Positions 1-10,289 of a DNA stretch of 27,770 bases are shown here, piece by piece. How positions within the stretch are numbered: position 1 is the stretch's first letter; each line of letters starts with the position of its first letter. Origin of the DNA: Welwitschia mirabilis (lineage: Eukaryota > Gnetophyta > Gnetopsida > Welwitschiales); the NCBI GenBank assembly GCA_051453625.1, contig JBOZIK010000001.1:224357901-224385670 (forward strand). Direction: 5' to 3'. The notes beneath the pieces are model-generated. The model was not told where the DNA came from, ran no database searches, and saw only the letters and a list, made by a program, of their open reading frames with translations. A program made the position numbers and the translations under genes.

Positions 1-245
1 TTTAGCCTAAAACACCTTAAGTTTTTAATTGAATGTTTTCTTAAAACCTTGAAATTTGATCAATTGTAGGATCTATGAAATATGACTTGAAAACTATCTA
101 AAACTTACTTGAAACCTTTTAAACCTATTCTTGAATGACCTAAACTAATGATAAAAATGAGATATTAATTTACAATAACATGGACTCCTACACAGATCAT
201 GAAAGAATGCAAGAAATTAGAAATTGAGCTCATGATGATTCCTAA
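1..245. other. A+T-rich leader upstream of the gag relic
   Basis: No reading frame or family motif is visible here. The stretch lies directly upstream of the first plausible gag start and may be the untranslated leader of the element, whose 5' LTR would lie outside the window. No primer binding site was recognised, so this assignment is inference only. Confidence 0.3.
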
Positions 246-1320
246 ATGGATCAAACCTCGTCCTCCTAAAATAATTAAAATAACCAATAAATAATCTCAT
301 CATAATAATTAAAATAACAACAAAACTTAAATAACCCACTCGCTTTTCAAGATCCCTTTAATGGATCTTTTTCTAAGTAGAAAATGACTAATAGATTAAT
401 AGCCTATGATTTTACCAAAGAAGTGGCCAAATAGCAAGCTATTATAGCCAATGCTAAGTAAAATAAATAAACTCTTTATGACTACATTTAATCATAAGTC
501 CTAGGAATTAATCAAATTCTAGAATTCAAACCCTCCACCCTATGATTTTTGCCTCATTTCCATGGTCATGAATTCGAAGATTAGTATCTCCATCTTAAGG
601 AATTCAAATATGTTCTATTAATTATTTCTAAATACTCAAATATATATGATGCTTTTAGGCTCATATTATTCCCATTTTCCTTGAAGAAGAATGTAAACTA
701 TTATTTGTACATCCTTAAGCCTTTATATATTATATAATGATCTGATTTTAATAAAGCCTNNNNNNNNNNNNNNNNNNNNNNNNNNNNNNNNNNNNNNNNN
801 NNNNNNNNNNNNNNNNNNNNNNNNNNNNNNNNNNNNNNNNNNNNNNNNNNNNNNNNNNNGAAGAAGGTAAACTATTATTTGTACATCCTTAAGCCTTTAT
901 CTATTATATCATGATCTGATTTTAATAAAGCCTTCATCTCCAAAATTTTTTCCAATTATAAGACAAATTCTTTAAGTAAAGAAATCATGAATTTCTAATA
1001 GAAGGATCAAAAATCTTTCTCCTAGACCTTAAAATGATTTAAATACTTATTATTAAAATGCCTTTAATATGGTTTTAAGCTATGTAGGAAGATAAGTTTC
1101 TTCTACAATGGGTTATATACCAATAATAGCCAATCAATTAAGATGATAAGCCAAGGAAATTTCCTTAGCATGACCTTAAATGAGGTTTTGGAAGTACTTA
1201 AAAAGTATAGTTAAGAGTTCAAAAAACTAGGAAAAACCTACTAAAATTTCAAGATCCCATTACTTAGTAAGGTTCATAAGTAGTCTTAAGATTCCAAAAA
1301 CTTTCTAGGTAAATAATAAA
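246..1320 (+). pseudogene. Decayed gypsy-type gag, N-terminal and capsid part
   Basis: This is a relic of the Gag structural polyprotein of a plant Ty3/gypsy retrotransposon. One frame can be followed from a possible start ATG at 246 up to the gap at 760-859, and again from 861 to 1320. Landmarks in order are LEFKPSTL (519-542), FLPHFHG (546-566), YLHLKEF near 585, RLILFPFSL near 657-683, YLYILKPL, IMNF followed by KDQKSFS, and ISFFYNGL with ISQGNFL near 1100-1165. These match the usual order of a plant Retrotrans_gag domain (FEIKPST, FHG, YLHLREFEE, RLFPFSL, WLYSL, SFFYDGL). At least twenty in-frame stops interrupt it, for example at 378, 432, 459, 468, 543 and 582, with almost no loss of frame. 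The gene is dead. Both sides of the gap carry the same ~75 bases. The family call is firm; the exact start is a guess. Confidence 0.85.
683..933. repeat. Direct repeat flanking a 100-N gap (gag)
   Basis: Bases 683-759 and 860-933 are nearly the same sequence on either side of the gap 760-859. Both encode the same gag residues in the same frame (KK-VNYYLYILKPL). A normal gag has this motif once, so the second copy is most likely an unmerged contig end. Confidence 0.8.
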
Positions 1321-1477
1321 NNNNNNNNNNNNNNNNNNNNNNNNNNNNNNNNNNNNNNNNNNNNNNNNNNNNNNNNNNNNNNNNNNNNNNNNNNNNNNNN
1401 NNNNNNNNNNNNNNNNNNNNNNNNNNNNNNNNNNNNNNNNNNNNNNNNNNNNNNNNNNNNNNNNNNNNNNNNNNNNN
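1321..1477. other. Assembly gap of 157 N inside gag
   Basis: A run of N with no duplicated flanks. It separates the capsid part of the gag relic from its C-terminal part, so the length looks like a real estimate of missing sequence. Confidence 0.95.
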
Positions 1478-1900
1478 TTAATATGATAGGACAGTAATGG
1501 CAGAACCCTAAAAATGATCCATACTTGAACACATATAACCCTAGGTTGAGGAATGATCCTACTTTTTTTTAAAACAAAGATAATCAACCAAGAAATCCTT
1601 TTCCTTTATCCTTATCCAATCTATTTTAATTTAATTATCAAAAACCATCTCTAGACAACCTTTTCGAGAAACTTGAAAATAAATTCATGGAAAACCAAGT
1701 CTAAATTAATTAAAACCATGAATCAATCCTTAACTAATATTTCTTTTTATTAACCAAACTTCAGCAAAACACCTAATTCATTTCATAAATTCTCTAATCC
1801 ATCCAATAAACCAAATGTAGATTCTCTCTACCTTAGATCATAGAGATCTAGAAAAACTCCCTATAAGTGCTTAACCCAATTCCAAGGGAGTAAGATATAA
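1478..1900 (+). pseudogene. Decayed gypsy-type gag, C-terminal part
   Basis: This continues the gag relic after the gap. The frame starting at 1501 reads QNPKNDPYLNTYNPRLRNDP, which matches a segment conserved in plant gypsy Gag proteins (DPYSNTYNPGWRNHPNFSW). It continues in the same frame past a stop at 1570 into NKDNQPRN and, near 1660-1725, a coiled-coil-like stretch FEKLENKFMENQV with stops where related proteins tend to carry Gln. The stops after MENQV and IN are TAA, consistent with CAA to TAA. From about 1750 the frame becomes unreadable. No zinc knuckle is visible. The product would have been the C-terminal tail of Gag, upstream of protease. Family identity is good; the end point is approximate. 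Confidence 0.75.
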
Positions 1901-1962
1901 CACCCCAACTTTACTTGCCCTACTTAATCATATTTTTTTTTTGTTTTGTATTAATAACTAAC

Positions 1963-2194
1963 NNNNNNNNNNNNNNNNNNNNNNNNNNNNNNNNNNNNNN
2001 NNNNNNNNNNNNNNNNNNNNNNNNNNNNNNNNNNNNNNNNNNNNNNNNNNNNNNNNNNNNNNNNNNNNNNNNNNNNNNNNNNNNNNNNNNNNNNNNNNNN
2101 NNNNNNNNNNNNNNNNNNNNNNNNNNNNNNNNNNNNNNNNNNNNNNNNNNNNNNNNNNNNNNNNNNNNNNNNNNNNNNNNNNNNNNNNNNNNNN
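1963..2194. other. Assembly gap of 232 N between gag and protease
   Basis: A run of N without duplicated flanks. The sequence after it resumes in a segment that normally lies just upstream of the protease in plant gypsy elements, so the missing part is probably the gag-protease linker. Confidence 0.95.
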
Positions 2195-2735
2195 AAGATT
2201 AACATGCCTCTCTTAGAAGAAATTAAAAAGATGCCCTCCTACATAAAATTTATTAAAGACATGTGCATTATGAAAAGACATATATCTTAGCCTAGAAAGC
2301 TAGTGCAATCATTCAAAGTTAGTTTCTACCTAAATACAAAGATTAAATTTGTTTCACTATAGGCACTACAATTGGATACAAATATATTAAGCAAGCCTTA
2401 TTAGATTTGGAAGCAAGTGTCAATATTTTACCTCATCATATTTACAATAAACTTGGATTAAATAATCTTAAACACACTAAAATCCAATTACAATTGGCAA
2501 ACAATTTGGTGGAGTCACCCTTAGAAATAGTTGAGGACATGATAGTTTAGGTTAATAATTACTATTTTCTAGCTAACTTCATAGTTATGGAGATAAACAT
2601 GAGAAAATACAATTTAGTATCCATCATTGTAGGACGACCTTTTCTTGTGACTTTAAACACTTTAATTAATTATAAAAATAGTCAAATGAAGATATCATTT
2701 GGTAACATAACTATAAACCTAAATATTTCCAATAC
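2195..2735 (+). pseudogene. Decayed gypsy-type aspartic protease region
   Basis: This is a relic of the retropepsin-type protease that cuts Gag and Pol in a Ty3/gypsy element. The first segment (2195 on) reads MPLLEEIKKMPSYIKFIKD, matching the conserved linker MPLLEAIKQMPSYAKFLKD. A frameshift before about 2353 moves the reading to another frame: FTIGTTIG, then LLDLEASVNILP (2398 on), KLGLNNLKHTKIQLQLA, VEDMIV, a TAG stop at 2548, and IIVGRPFLVTLNTLINYKN (from 2623), then MKISFGNITINLNI. The active-site motif is normally DLGAS. The Asp (2404) is kept but the Gly is Glu (GAA for GGA), so the enzyme would be inactive. No reverse transcriptase follows on this strand. An open frame from 2587 to 2931 covers the end of this relic and then runs on by chance. 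Confidence 0.88.
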
Positions 2736-3281
2736 AATAAAATTACTAGTGACCCTGAAGAGGCTAATTTACTTAATAAAAACTATAACTTTGAATCTTC
2801 TTCTCCTAAGACAAATATTTCCCATTTTTTTTCTATCATTTGATTATTACTTTTTTAACTCTAAACTTAATAGTCATAATCCTTTTGAATATTCTATAAT
2901 AAGTTATCATAAACACCAATATTTTACCTAAGAATGTCCTTGTCATGAATATTCCACATCATCATTATTCATCCCACCATTTATTAACATCTTTTCATTT
3001 ATCTAACCCATTTTTAAATGACTTCATTAAGTTTACAAATCATTCATTCAAGCCATTTACACATGAGTTTCTAAGACTTACTAATCTAGGTTAATGTTCC
3101 TTAAATAAAACTCAATAATAAAGTGATCTCATTATCACCTAAGTAATAGTTAAGATCAAGTTTAATTATGGGTTTTTAAGGAAAAGTACACATATTTCAA
3201 GTGTTTAGGTTAAGAGTACACTCACTTAGGGTCTCTAATTTTAATAAAACTTGGTTGAAAAGATGGTATTTATCTTTTTGT
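2736..3281. other. Unassigned DNA after the protease relic
   Basis: A+T-rich DNA. For a few dozen bases after 2735 another frame reads as an acidic, Ser-rich tail (DPEEANLLNKNY), possibly more of the polyprotein. After that no motif can be read. The expected reverse transcriptase motifs are not present. Confidence 0.4.
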
Positions 3282-3439
3282 GTTCTCTATAAGTCTAAAG
3301 CCTTTGATTTGNNNNNNNNNNNNNNNNNNNNNNNNNNNNNNNNNNNNNNNNNNNNNNNNNNNNNNNNNNNNNNNNNNNNNNNNNNNNNNNNNNNNNNNNN
3401 NNNNNNNNNNNTATTCTCTGTAAGTCTAAAGCCTTTGAT
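3282..3439. repeat. Direct repeat flanking a 100-N gap
   Basis: About 27 bases ending in AAAGCCTTTGAT occur at 3282-3308 and again at 3412-3439, on either side of the gap 3312-3411. This is the same contig-end pattern as at other 100-N gaps. Confidence 0.65.
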
Positions 3440-4716
3440 GGGGAAAAGATTTGTCTTAATTGGGCTAATAAGCCAAAGACCCCCCTAATGTGCATTAAAA
3501 AAATAACTATGGGAAGATGGAAAAAAAAGAAAATAATATATCTCTTTCCAAAATGTACATAACATAAATGACTCAATTAAGTTTACTACATTGAACTATG
3601 GATGCCTGCTAGTAATGTAGCACTGATGATCTAATTATGACATGATCAACTGCATCGGGGCTATAAATGCTTGCTAATAATGCAATACTAATCTCCACAT
3701 AAATGACATGCTTAAATTTATTAGTAGAAAATGTTATAACATTAANNNNNNNNNNNNNNNNNNNNNNNNNNNNNNNNNNNNNNNNNNNNNNNNNNNNNNN
3801 NNNNNNNNNNNNNNNNNNNNNNNNNNNNNNNNNNNNNNNNNNNNNNNNNNNNNNNNNNNNNNNNNNNNNNNNNNNNNNNNNNNNNNNNNNNNNNNNNNNN
3901 NNNNNNNNNNNNNNNNNNNNNNNNNNNNNNNNNNNNNNNNNNNNNNNNNNNNNNNNNNNNNNNNNNNNNNNNNNNNNNNNNNNNNNNNNNNNNNNNNNNN
4001 NNNNNNNNNNNNNNNNNNNNNNNNNNNNNNNNNNNNNNNNNNNNNNNNNNNNNNNNNNNNNNNNNNNNNNNNNNNNNNNNNNNNNNNNNNNNNNNNNNNN
4101 NNNNNNNNNNNNNNNNNNNNNNNNNNNNNNNNNNNNNNNNNNNNNNNNNNNNTTAAATCTATTAGTAGAAAATGTTATAACATTGATGCTCAATGTAAGC
4201 TAAAGGCGTAAAAATATAGACATTGTAAAGGTAGAAATAAAAAATAAAAAAATGACAAAGGAGGAAATTGGAGGCTTTATGTGAACTATTATTTCTTGAG
4301 CTTCATACTTAGGATTTAACATGATTTCTAAAATTCATATAAGTTACTTAGTTAAAACTTTACTTAAGTGATTTTAAAAACTAATAAAAATAAAAATATA
4401 ATAAGAGCCATTAACTTAGGATAGTTCACTCATTTATTTATCATTTTACAGTTTATACCATTTGATGCATTTATCATCTCCATTTCATGTGATACCATTC
4501 CACTTCACTTCATTATCATTTTCATGAAAAATAATTCCATAAGGCATAAGCCATTTTTGTTAATAGACCTTCCACTTAGCATTATTTCACATAGTTACTT
4601 TTTTCTTTCCCTTAGCTTAAATGCATTGATTTATAGGGTTTTCATTAAAAAAACTCTTTGCAATTCATTTTAAGGCTTATGTTCTCAAATGGCTTAGACC
4701 TTTTTCACCATAAACT
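3440..4716. other. Unassigned A+T-rich DNA with a gap
   Basis: No gene is visible. Around 3600-3700 two similar segments follow each other: ATGCCTGCTAGTAATGTAGC near 3602 and ATGCTTGCTAATAATGCAAT near 3667, a diverged tandem repeat. A 407-N gap (3746-4152) is flanked by near-identical copies at 3712-3745 and 4153-4186. The stretch sits between the gag-protease relic and the LTR-like segment, so it may be the 3' non-coding part of that element. Confidence 0.4.
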
Positions 4717-4732
4717 TTGAGGACATAATTTA
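4717..4732 (+). other. Possible TTTGAGGACA-type motif near an element 3' end
   Basis: The sequence ACTTTGAGGACATAAT resembles the TTGAGGACAA-type motif often found near the 3' end of the internal region of plant gag-only and gypsy elements. This rests on my recall of the family and one short match, so it is weak. Confidence 0.25.
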
Positions 4733-4968
4733 GTTTTTGTTAGGTTATATGACAATTAGTTTTAATAACAAATTGTTTTTATTTTTGATGTCTTAATCAT
4801 AGAAAATTGATCATAAATTTTCAAAGTTATATCATTTGCATACTTGAGCACTTTTGACAAATAATTTTTTCATGTTTAAGCCTTTTCTTATTTACTTCTT
4901 ACTAAGGCACTAGCAAAAGACTAGTTAAGAGGTGTGTTAACATGTAAAAATTAACATTATGGTCAAGT

Positions 4969-5150
4969 TAAATGATCAATTAATCTTAATGAAAGACTTT
5001 AAGACCATTNNNNNNNNNNNNNNNNNNNNNNNNNNNNNNNNNNNNNNNNNNNNNNNNNNNNNNNNNNNNNNNNNNNNNNNNNNNNNNNNNNNNNNNNNNN
5101 NNNNNNNNNTAAATGATCAATTAATCTTAATGAAAGACTTTAATACCATT
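4969..5150. repeat. Direct repeat flanking a 100-N gap
   Basis: Bases 4969-5009 and 5110-5150 are 41 bases each with one difference, on either side of the gap 5010-5109. The overlap starts and stops exactly at the gap edges, which points to an unmerged contig join. Confidence 0.85.
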
Positions 5151-5247
5151 AAATTTATCATAAAAAAAACATGTCTTCTATTAATTTTCATAATAATTAT
5201 GGTATTATCATGTGTCAATGACATTTTTAGATGAATTATGCTCAATT

Positions 5248-6106
5248 GGAGAACATGCTTTAATTTGATTATCAATCAGTCTAAAATGCTACCACTACCA
5301 GCCAAGACTCCTAGCACCATTGGCCTATGTATATGAATTGCCTNNNNNNNNNNGAAGAGGACTCGAAGAATGACATTTGGAAGTAATGAACAGGATGATG
5401 GTGGAGACACATGATTATAATAGCAGTTGGCAGTAGCATTAGCATTCAAGATTCAAGTGTTGATGTTATCATAAGAATCTTATTTAATTGTAAACGAATA
5501 TAAACCATTCTATCTAAATATCATCATTATGTAATCATCTACCTAACACTATAAGCTAAGAGCTTGTAACCACCTCTTATCTTNNNNNNNNNNNNNNNNN
5601 NNNNNNNNNNNNNNNNNNNNNNNNNNNNNNNNNNNNNNNNNNNNNNNNNNNNNNNNNNNNNNNNNNNNNNGGTTGACATGCTTTAATTTGATTATCAATC
5701 ATTCTAATATGCTATGACTATCAGCCAAGACTACTTGCACCATTGGTCTATGTGTGTGAACTACCTGTAAAATCATGTTTTCAGCTTGTCATGGATTATT
5801 AAATAAAATGTAGTTATGGGCTAAATCAAATTTCACATCAAAAATAAATTGTATTCTTGAATACACATGGAGACAATGAAGAAGACTTGAAGAATGACAT
5901 TTGGAAGTGATGACTAGGATGATGGTGGAGACACATGTTTATAATAGTAGTTGGCAGTAGCATCAGCATCCAAGAGTCAAGTGTTGATGTCACCACAAGA
6001 ATCTTATTTAATTGTAAAAGAGTATAAACCATTCTATCTAAATATCATCATTATGTAACCATCTACCTAATACTATAAGCTAAGATCTTTTAACCACCTC
6101 TTACCT
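5248..6106. repeat. LTR-like segment present twice around a gap
   Basis: The segment 5248-5583 recurs at 5671-6106 across an 87-N gap (5584-5670). Shared landmarks include CATGCTTTAATTTGATTATC, the stretch around AGTTGGCAGTAGCAT, and the ACCACCTCTTA end. The left copy has a 10-N gap at 5344-5353 where the right copy has about 111 bases (5767-5877), so the 10 N understate the missing DNA. With the TATA-type motif downstream, the segment looks like the upstream part of a retrotransposon LTR in plus orientation, possibly belonging to the gag-protease relic. Confidence 0.6.
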
Positions 6107-6117
6107 TTATCTATCCC

Positions 6118-6126
6118 TATAAAAGG
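6118..6126 (+). promoter_or_regulatory. Putative LTR TATA box
   Basis: TATAAAAGG, preceded by a pyrimidine-rich CTATCCC, sits directly downstream of the repeated LTR-like segment. It has the form of a plant RNA polymerase II TATA box and would be the expected core promoter of an LTR. Transcription is not shown. Confidence 0.45.
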
Positions 6127-7526
6127 ACCTTGAATCCTTCATTGTATCATCTTTGGATTTGTAAAATTTAGAACTTTGAAGCATCTGTTTGATGACTTTA
6201 TAAGCACTTTTTATGGTAATGAGCTAGTATTTAAGGATTGCTAAGGAGTTCTTCCTACATTTTTATTTCTTTATTATAAAGTTATTTCTTTTTGAAATAC
6301 AAAAGTTGTCATTTTTTTAATTTTAATTCATGACTAAGATTATAATTGGAATGCTTAGGTGACTAATTTAACCATTAAACTTTATTATATTTTAAATGAG
6401 CTCTTTTAATCCTTAGTTTAAGTATTTTTACTTTATAGATTTTAAGTAATTATATCCTTACTTTCTATTATTGTTTAAGGCTTTACAAGTTAAGGAAATT
6501 GAGTTCACCATTACTCATATGGTGAATGAGTTAATTTCACCATGCGTTGGGATAAAAATATTTGATGATTTAAGTGTATTGTAAGGAAGAAATTGGATAA
6601 CATCAGAGTTAAGGATTGCTTGAAACAAATTGGTGAAGCCTTGGAGTTATCTTTCTTCCCTCCTCTCTCGAGTTGAAGTTTAAAATAGAACTCTAAAGTC
6701 ACTTCTCTCATTTCTTTTCTTAAAATTTTATAATTTGCATTAATTTTAAGTTGATGAAATTCTGAATTACTATCCATGTTATCTCTAAGAAAGAATGATA
6801 ACTAAGTATAAACTTAGTTTAAACCTAAACATTGTAAAATAATTAATTCTTAACCACTCATTCAAATTCTTGTTAAGCATAGAAACTATCTCTTATTATC
6901 TTTAATTCACTATGAGCCCACTTATAGTTAACTCTTATCCACTCTTAGCATTTTTTATGAATCTAAGTGTCACTTTAGTTCACTCAAGTATTTTTCTCTT
7001 TGTTACCTTGTTAGAGATCTATTTTTACTCTAGTTGATTTAGACAAGAATGCATGGCTTTACCTATTTAATAATAACAAGATCTAATGAATAAAATGATG
7101 AAAAGTTTAATTTTGATTTATCTCTTGTTCTTGTGAATTTTACACTTTTATCATAAAAATGTATCAAAGTAGCAATAATATATATAATTATTAATATGTT
7201 TTAGTATAAGAATACATTCTACTAGTTACTATCATAAGACTAATATCATAGTTTTAATGCTTCCTTTGCAAGTAACGCATGTACTTAATGGAGACTGCAT
7301 GTAAGATGTATTTCTACTCCTATATTTGAAGAAGTTCCTTCTAATAAGTCAAACTACTAAGACAAAGTGCTAAAGAGGCTAAAGAAGAAAATTCCTATAA
7401 TAGTAGCTATAGTTTTTATTTATATTATAATTAAAAGGATTAAAAAAGGGATACATCTACATAAAAAAATAATGATTCATCCTCTTATTAAAGAAATATG
7501 TTAATACTTTGTATACATACATAATT
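6127..7526. other. Unassigned A+T-rich DNA
   Basis: No gene, RNA or element motif was recognised. Open frames at 6511-6777 (minus) and 5838-6032 (minus) have no recognisable domain and the composition expected of chance A+T-rich frames. The first few hundred bases could be the rest of the LTR that contains the TATA motif. Confidence 0.5.
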
Positions 7527-7574
7527 AATGGAAAGTAGAATTTGAGTAGTAATGGAAAGTATAATTTGAATAGT
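7527..7574. repeat. Tandem repeat, two 24-bp units
   Basis: AATGGAAAGTAGAATTTGAG plus TAGT (7527-7550) is followed at once by a copy with two differences (7551-7574). It is a short local duplication with no evident role. Confidence 0.85.
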
Positions 7575-10289
7575 TTTAATATTATGTCCAACTTTATCTC
7601 CATTTTTCATGTGTCTTCTTAGACATTATGGATTTATTTTCTTTTATCCTTATCAAATTATGATCTATTAATAGTTTTTTAGTAGTCATACACTTGTCAT
7701 CATGCACCAAATGTGCAGATTTTATAAAATAATTAAGTTTATTAAACATTAATATTAGATAATAAAATTACATACATCTAATTATTAACTAAGAAGAGGA
7801 TCTAATTTATTATTCCCTCTCATTCTAGATATTTTAACCTAAAAATATATGAGTATTTCATGTATAAAAAAGAATTATTATCATTTATCTGATTAACTAA
7901 TATATAATGATTTATATAGTTCATGATATAAATATGTACTTAATATTATAAATTTTGTGCTTATCAATGATTATATGGTAATACCACTTACCTTTAAATG
8001 GAGTTAATTTAGATTATATATAAAGGTACTAATGTTCTATACATGTAGAAATATACTCATCCTAGTGAGAGAGTGGTTATCATATTTTCCATGGAATAAA
8101 ATATATGCTTTGTTTTTGGGATATTTCTCCCCTTATTTCAATCATAACATGTTATTTCATACAATGAAATGTATCATGTATGCTTGGATGATAAAATTAA
8201 GTTATAAACACTTCTAAACTAAATATAAATTCACAATAAGCTTAAATATTTTAACATTTTAAGCATTAAGGATTACTAGCCCATATGGCCTAATTTGAAT
8301 AAACATCTATTTCCAAAATCATGATTCAAAAGAGATATATAGTATCTAAGCATAGAATTATGAATCTTTAAAATTAACATTTCTTTATATTAAAAAGTAC
8401 TATATTAGACATAAGATCATTCAATCTAATACCATCTTAGATTATAAAAATGATTAGAACCAAGTTAGAAGATGTTGCACTGCAAACTTATGCATATTTG
8501 ATGGGGTATTTTAAGTTGTTTTATAGGTAAATAGATATGTAAATGTTTGGTTTCCATGATAATGGATAGCTAGGATGAAAAGAATGGAAATATGAAATCT
8601 CCATAATAATTTACAAGAATTCTAAACAAATATGAATACTTTGCATTTATGATGATAACTTCTTGCAAGCATTAAGTCCAATGAAATAATTGAAGAATTA
8701 TTGAAGGCCATTATCCATCTAATAATCCAGATGATAGTATGGATGACCATGTTAACTAGATTCTGACTGAGATCTAATTGGTAATTGATGTGAATTAATT
8801 ATGAGGTATGAGGTGGCACAGTCAGATGACACTATTGTAAGACCCATACTGAACATTTACAAAACTTTCACCACTTGTATTTTTGTTTCATTTCTTTGTA
8901 GCCATTATAGTTTACCTATACCTTTCTATCTGTTCTATTTCATGTCTTNNNTTAATAAATAGGAATCTCCCCCTTAACTCCTTCTTATCTTTGTTTTCAC
9001 TTGAAATTCTTATGATAGGAGATCGAAGGATCAGAGATCCATCCTATAGTTCTAAAGAGATGTTTCCTTGGTGGTGGGTGGCATTTCCTTCATTGAGGTG
9101 CAACTACTTTTTAATACATATGAAGTTCGATTTCTAATACAAAACATTTCCTTTTTATGCTTTAATATGGGAATGTTTCTCACCCTCATAGCTTATGTTG
9201 CTTGAGATTCGGTGACAGTTTCTCTTAAGATATAGGTTATGAGGAAAACCTTTGTTACGGTTATGCTTGGTTAGTTTACATTCAGTGCATTGTTATTTCC
9301 TTTTCCTAGATTAGTTTTGCATAAGTGTATTTAATTTTATTTTTATGACTTACAAGTCATTTCTATAGATTAGATTATAATATTTCTCTTTTAAAAGCAA
9401 CTCTCTTATTTCCTACTTTGGCCTTCGATGGATTATGACATTTGAGTTAACTTCCATCTATATTAGTGTGTTGTGTTTGTGCATTATTATTTGTAATTAA
9501 TAGGATTCTATTCATGACATAAACATTGCATAAATATGCATTACAATAGAAGAAACTACATTATCTTATAGTGGTGACACATAAGAAATCATGATTTATT
9601 CACATGTAAAAGAGAAAAATAGATACAATGTTATTTATTAAAAAAATCATATAATTAATATTACTTAATATTTTCTAAGTATTCTATTCTTTACATGATT
9701 TCTAAACTCTTTTTACTCTAAATTATTTTATTCTAATAAAAATAAAAATTTAAAATAATTATGGAGGATCAAAGAGTTTTAGGAATGTTATTTTAAAGGT
9801 AATATGCAAATGATATGGCTTTAGTTGTTGTTAATAAACTTTGAAAGTATTTTTGATAAGTGGTTTCAAGAAAGAGATATTTCTATGTGGAATTATTTAT
9901 TAAACTTTTAAATATTAAATCTATTTTAGCATTAACTTAAAAAGGAAAAATGCATGTCCCAATTATCTAACAAAAGTCATTGCTAGGATTAAATGATTTC
10001 CTAGGAATATCAACATCCTAGTATTTTTTTTCCTTTTTTGGGAATAAACCTTTTCATATTATTATTTATAATTTCTTCAAGTTTATTAAGGTTAAGATTT
10101 TTAAATTCTAAGGCTTCATTAGGATTGCAATTAGGCTAAAGTTATGACTAAACTATTTAATAATCTAACACATTTTATGGTTAATTTTAATATAAAGATA
10201 ACATACTCTAATAAAAATAATCCTATAGGAAGAAATTATGATAGAGATCTTTTAAGTAGTCTAATACACCTAGAGAGCATTTTTATGAA
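7575..10289. other. Unassigned A+T-rich DNA
   Basis: No gene was recognised. Open frames at 8032-8217 and 8883-9137 (plus) show no family motif; the second spans a 3-N gap (8949-8951). The region lies on the 3' side of the minus-strand reverse transcriptase relic, where RNase H and integrase would be expected, but I could not read an integrase motif (HHCC or D,D35E). A minus-strand stretch near 10020-10135 reads as a Lys/Asn-rich sequence (LNKLEEIINNNMKRFIPKKG) without a known match. Confidence 0.45.

Noticed and set aside
3609-4211. Long open frames on both strands across 3609-4211, and others of the same kind at 1264-1587, 1915-2205 and 20405-20947.
   Set aside because: They are mostly N. 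The frame stays open only because the gap contains no stops.
4480-4496. A reverse-oriented primer binding site suggested by GTGATACCATT.
   Set aside because: Only the TGATACCA core agrees. The rest of the initiator tRNA complement does not match, and no LTR end lies next to it.
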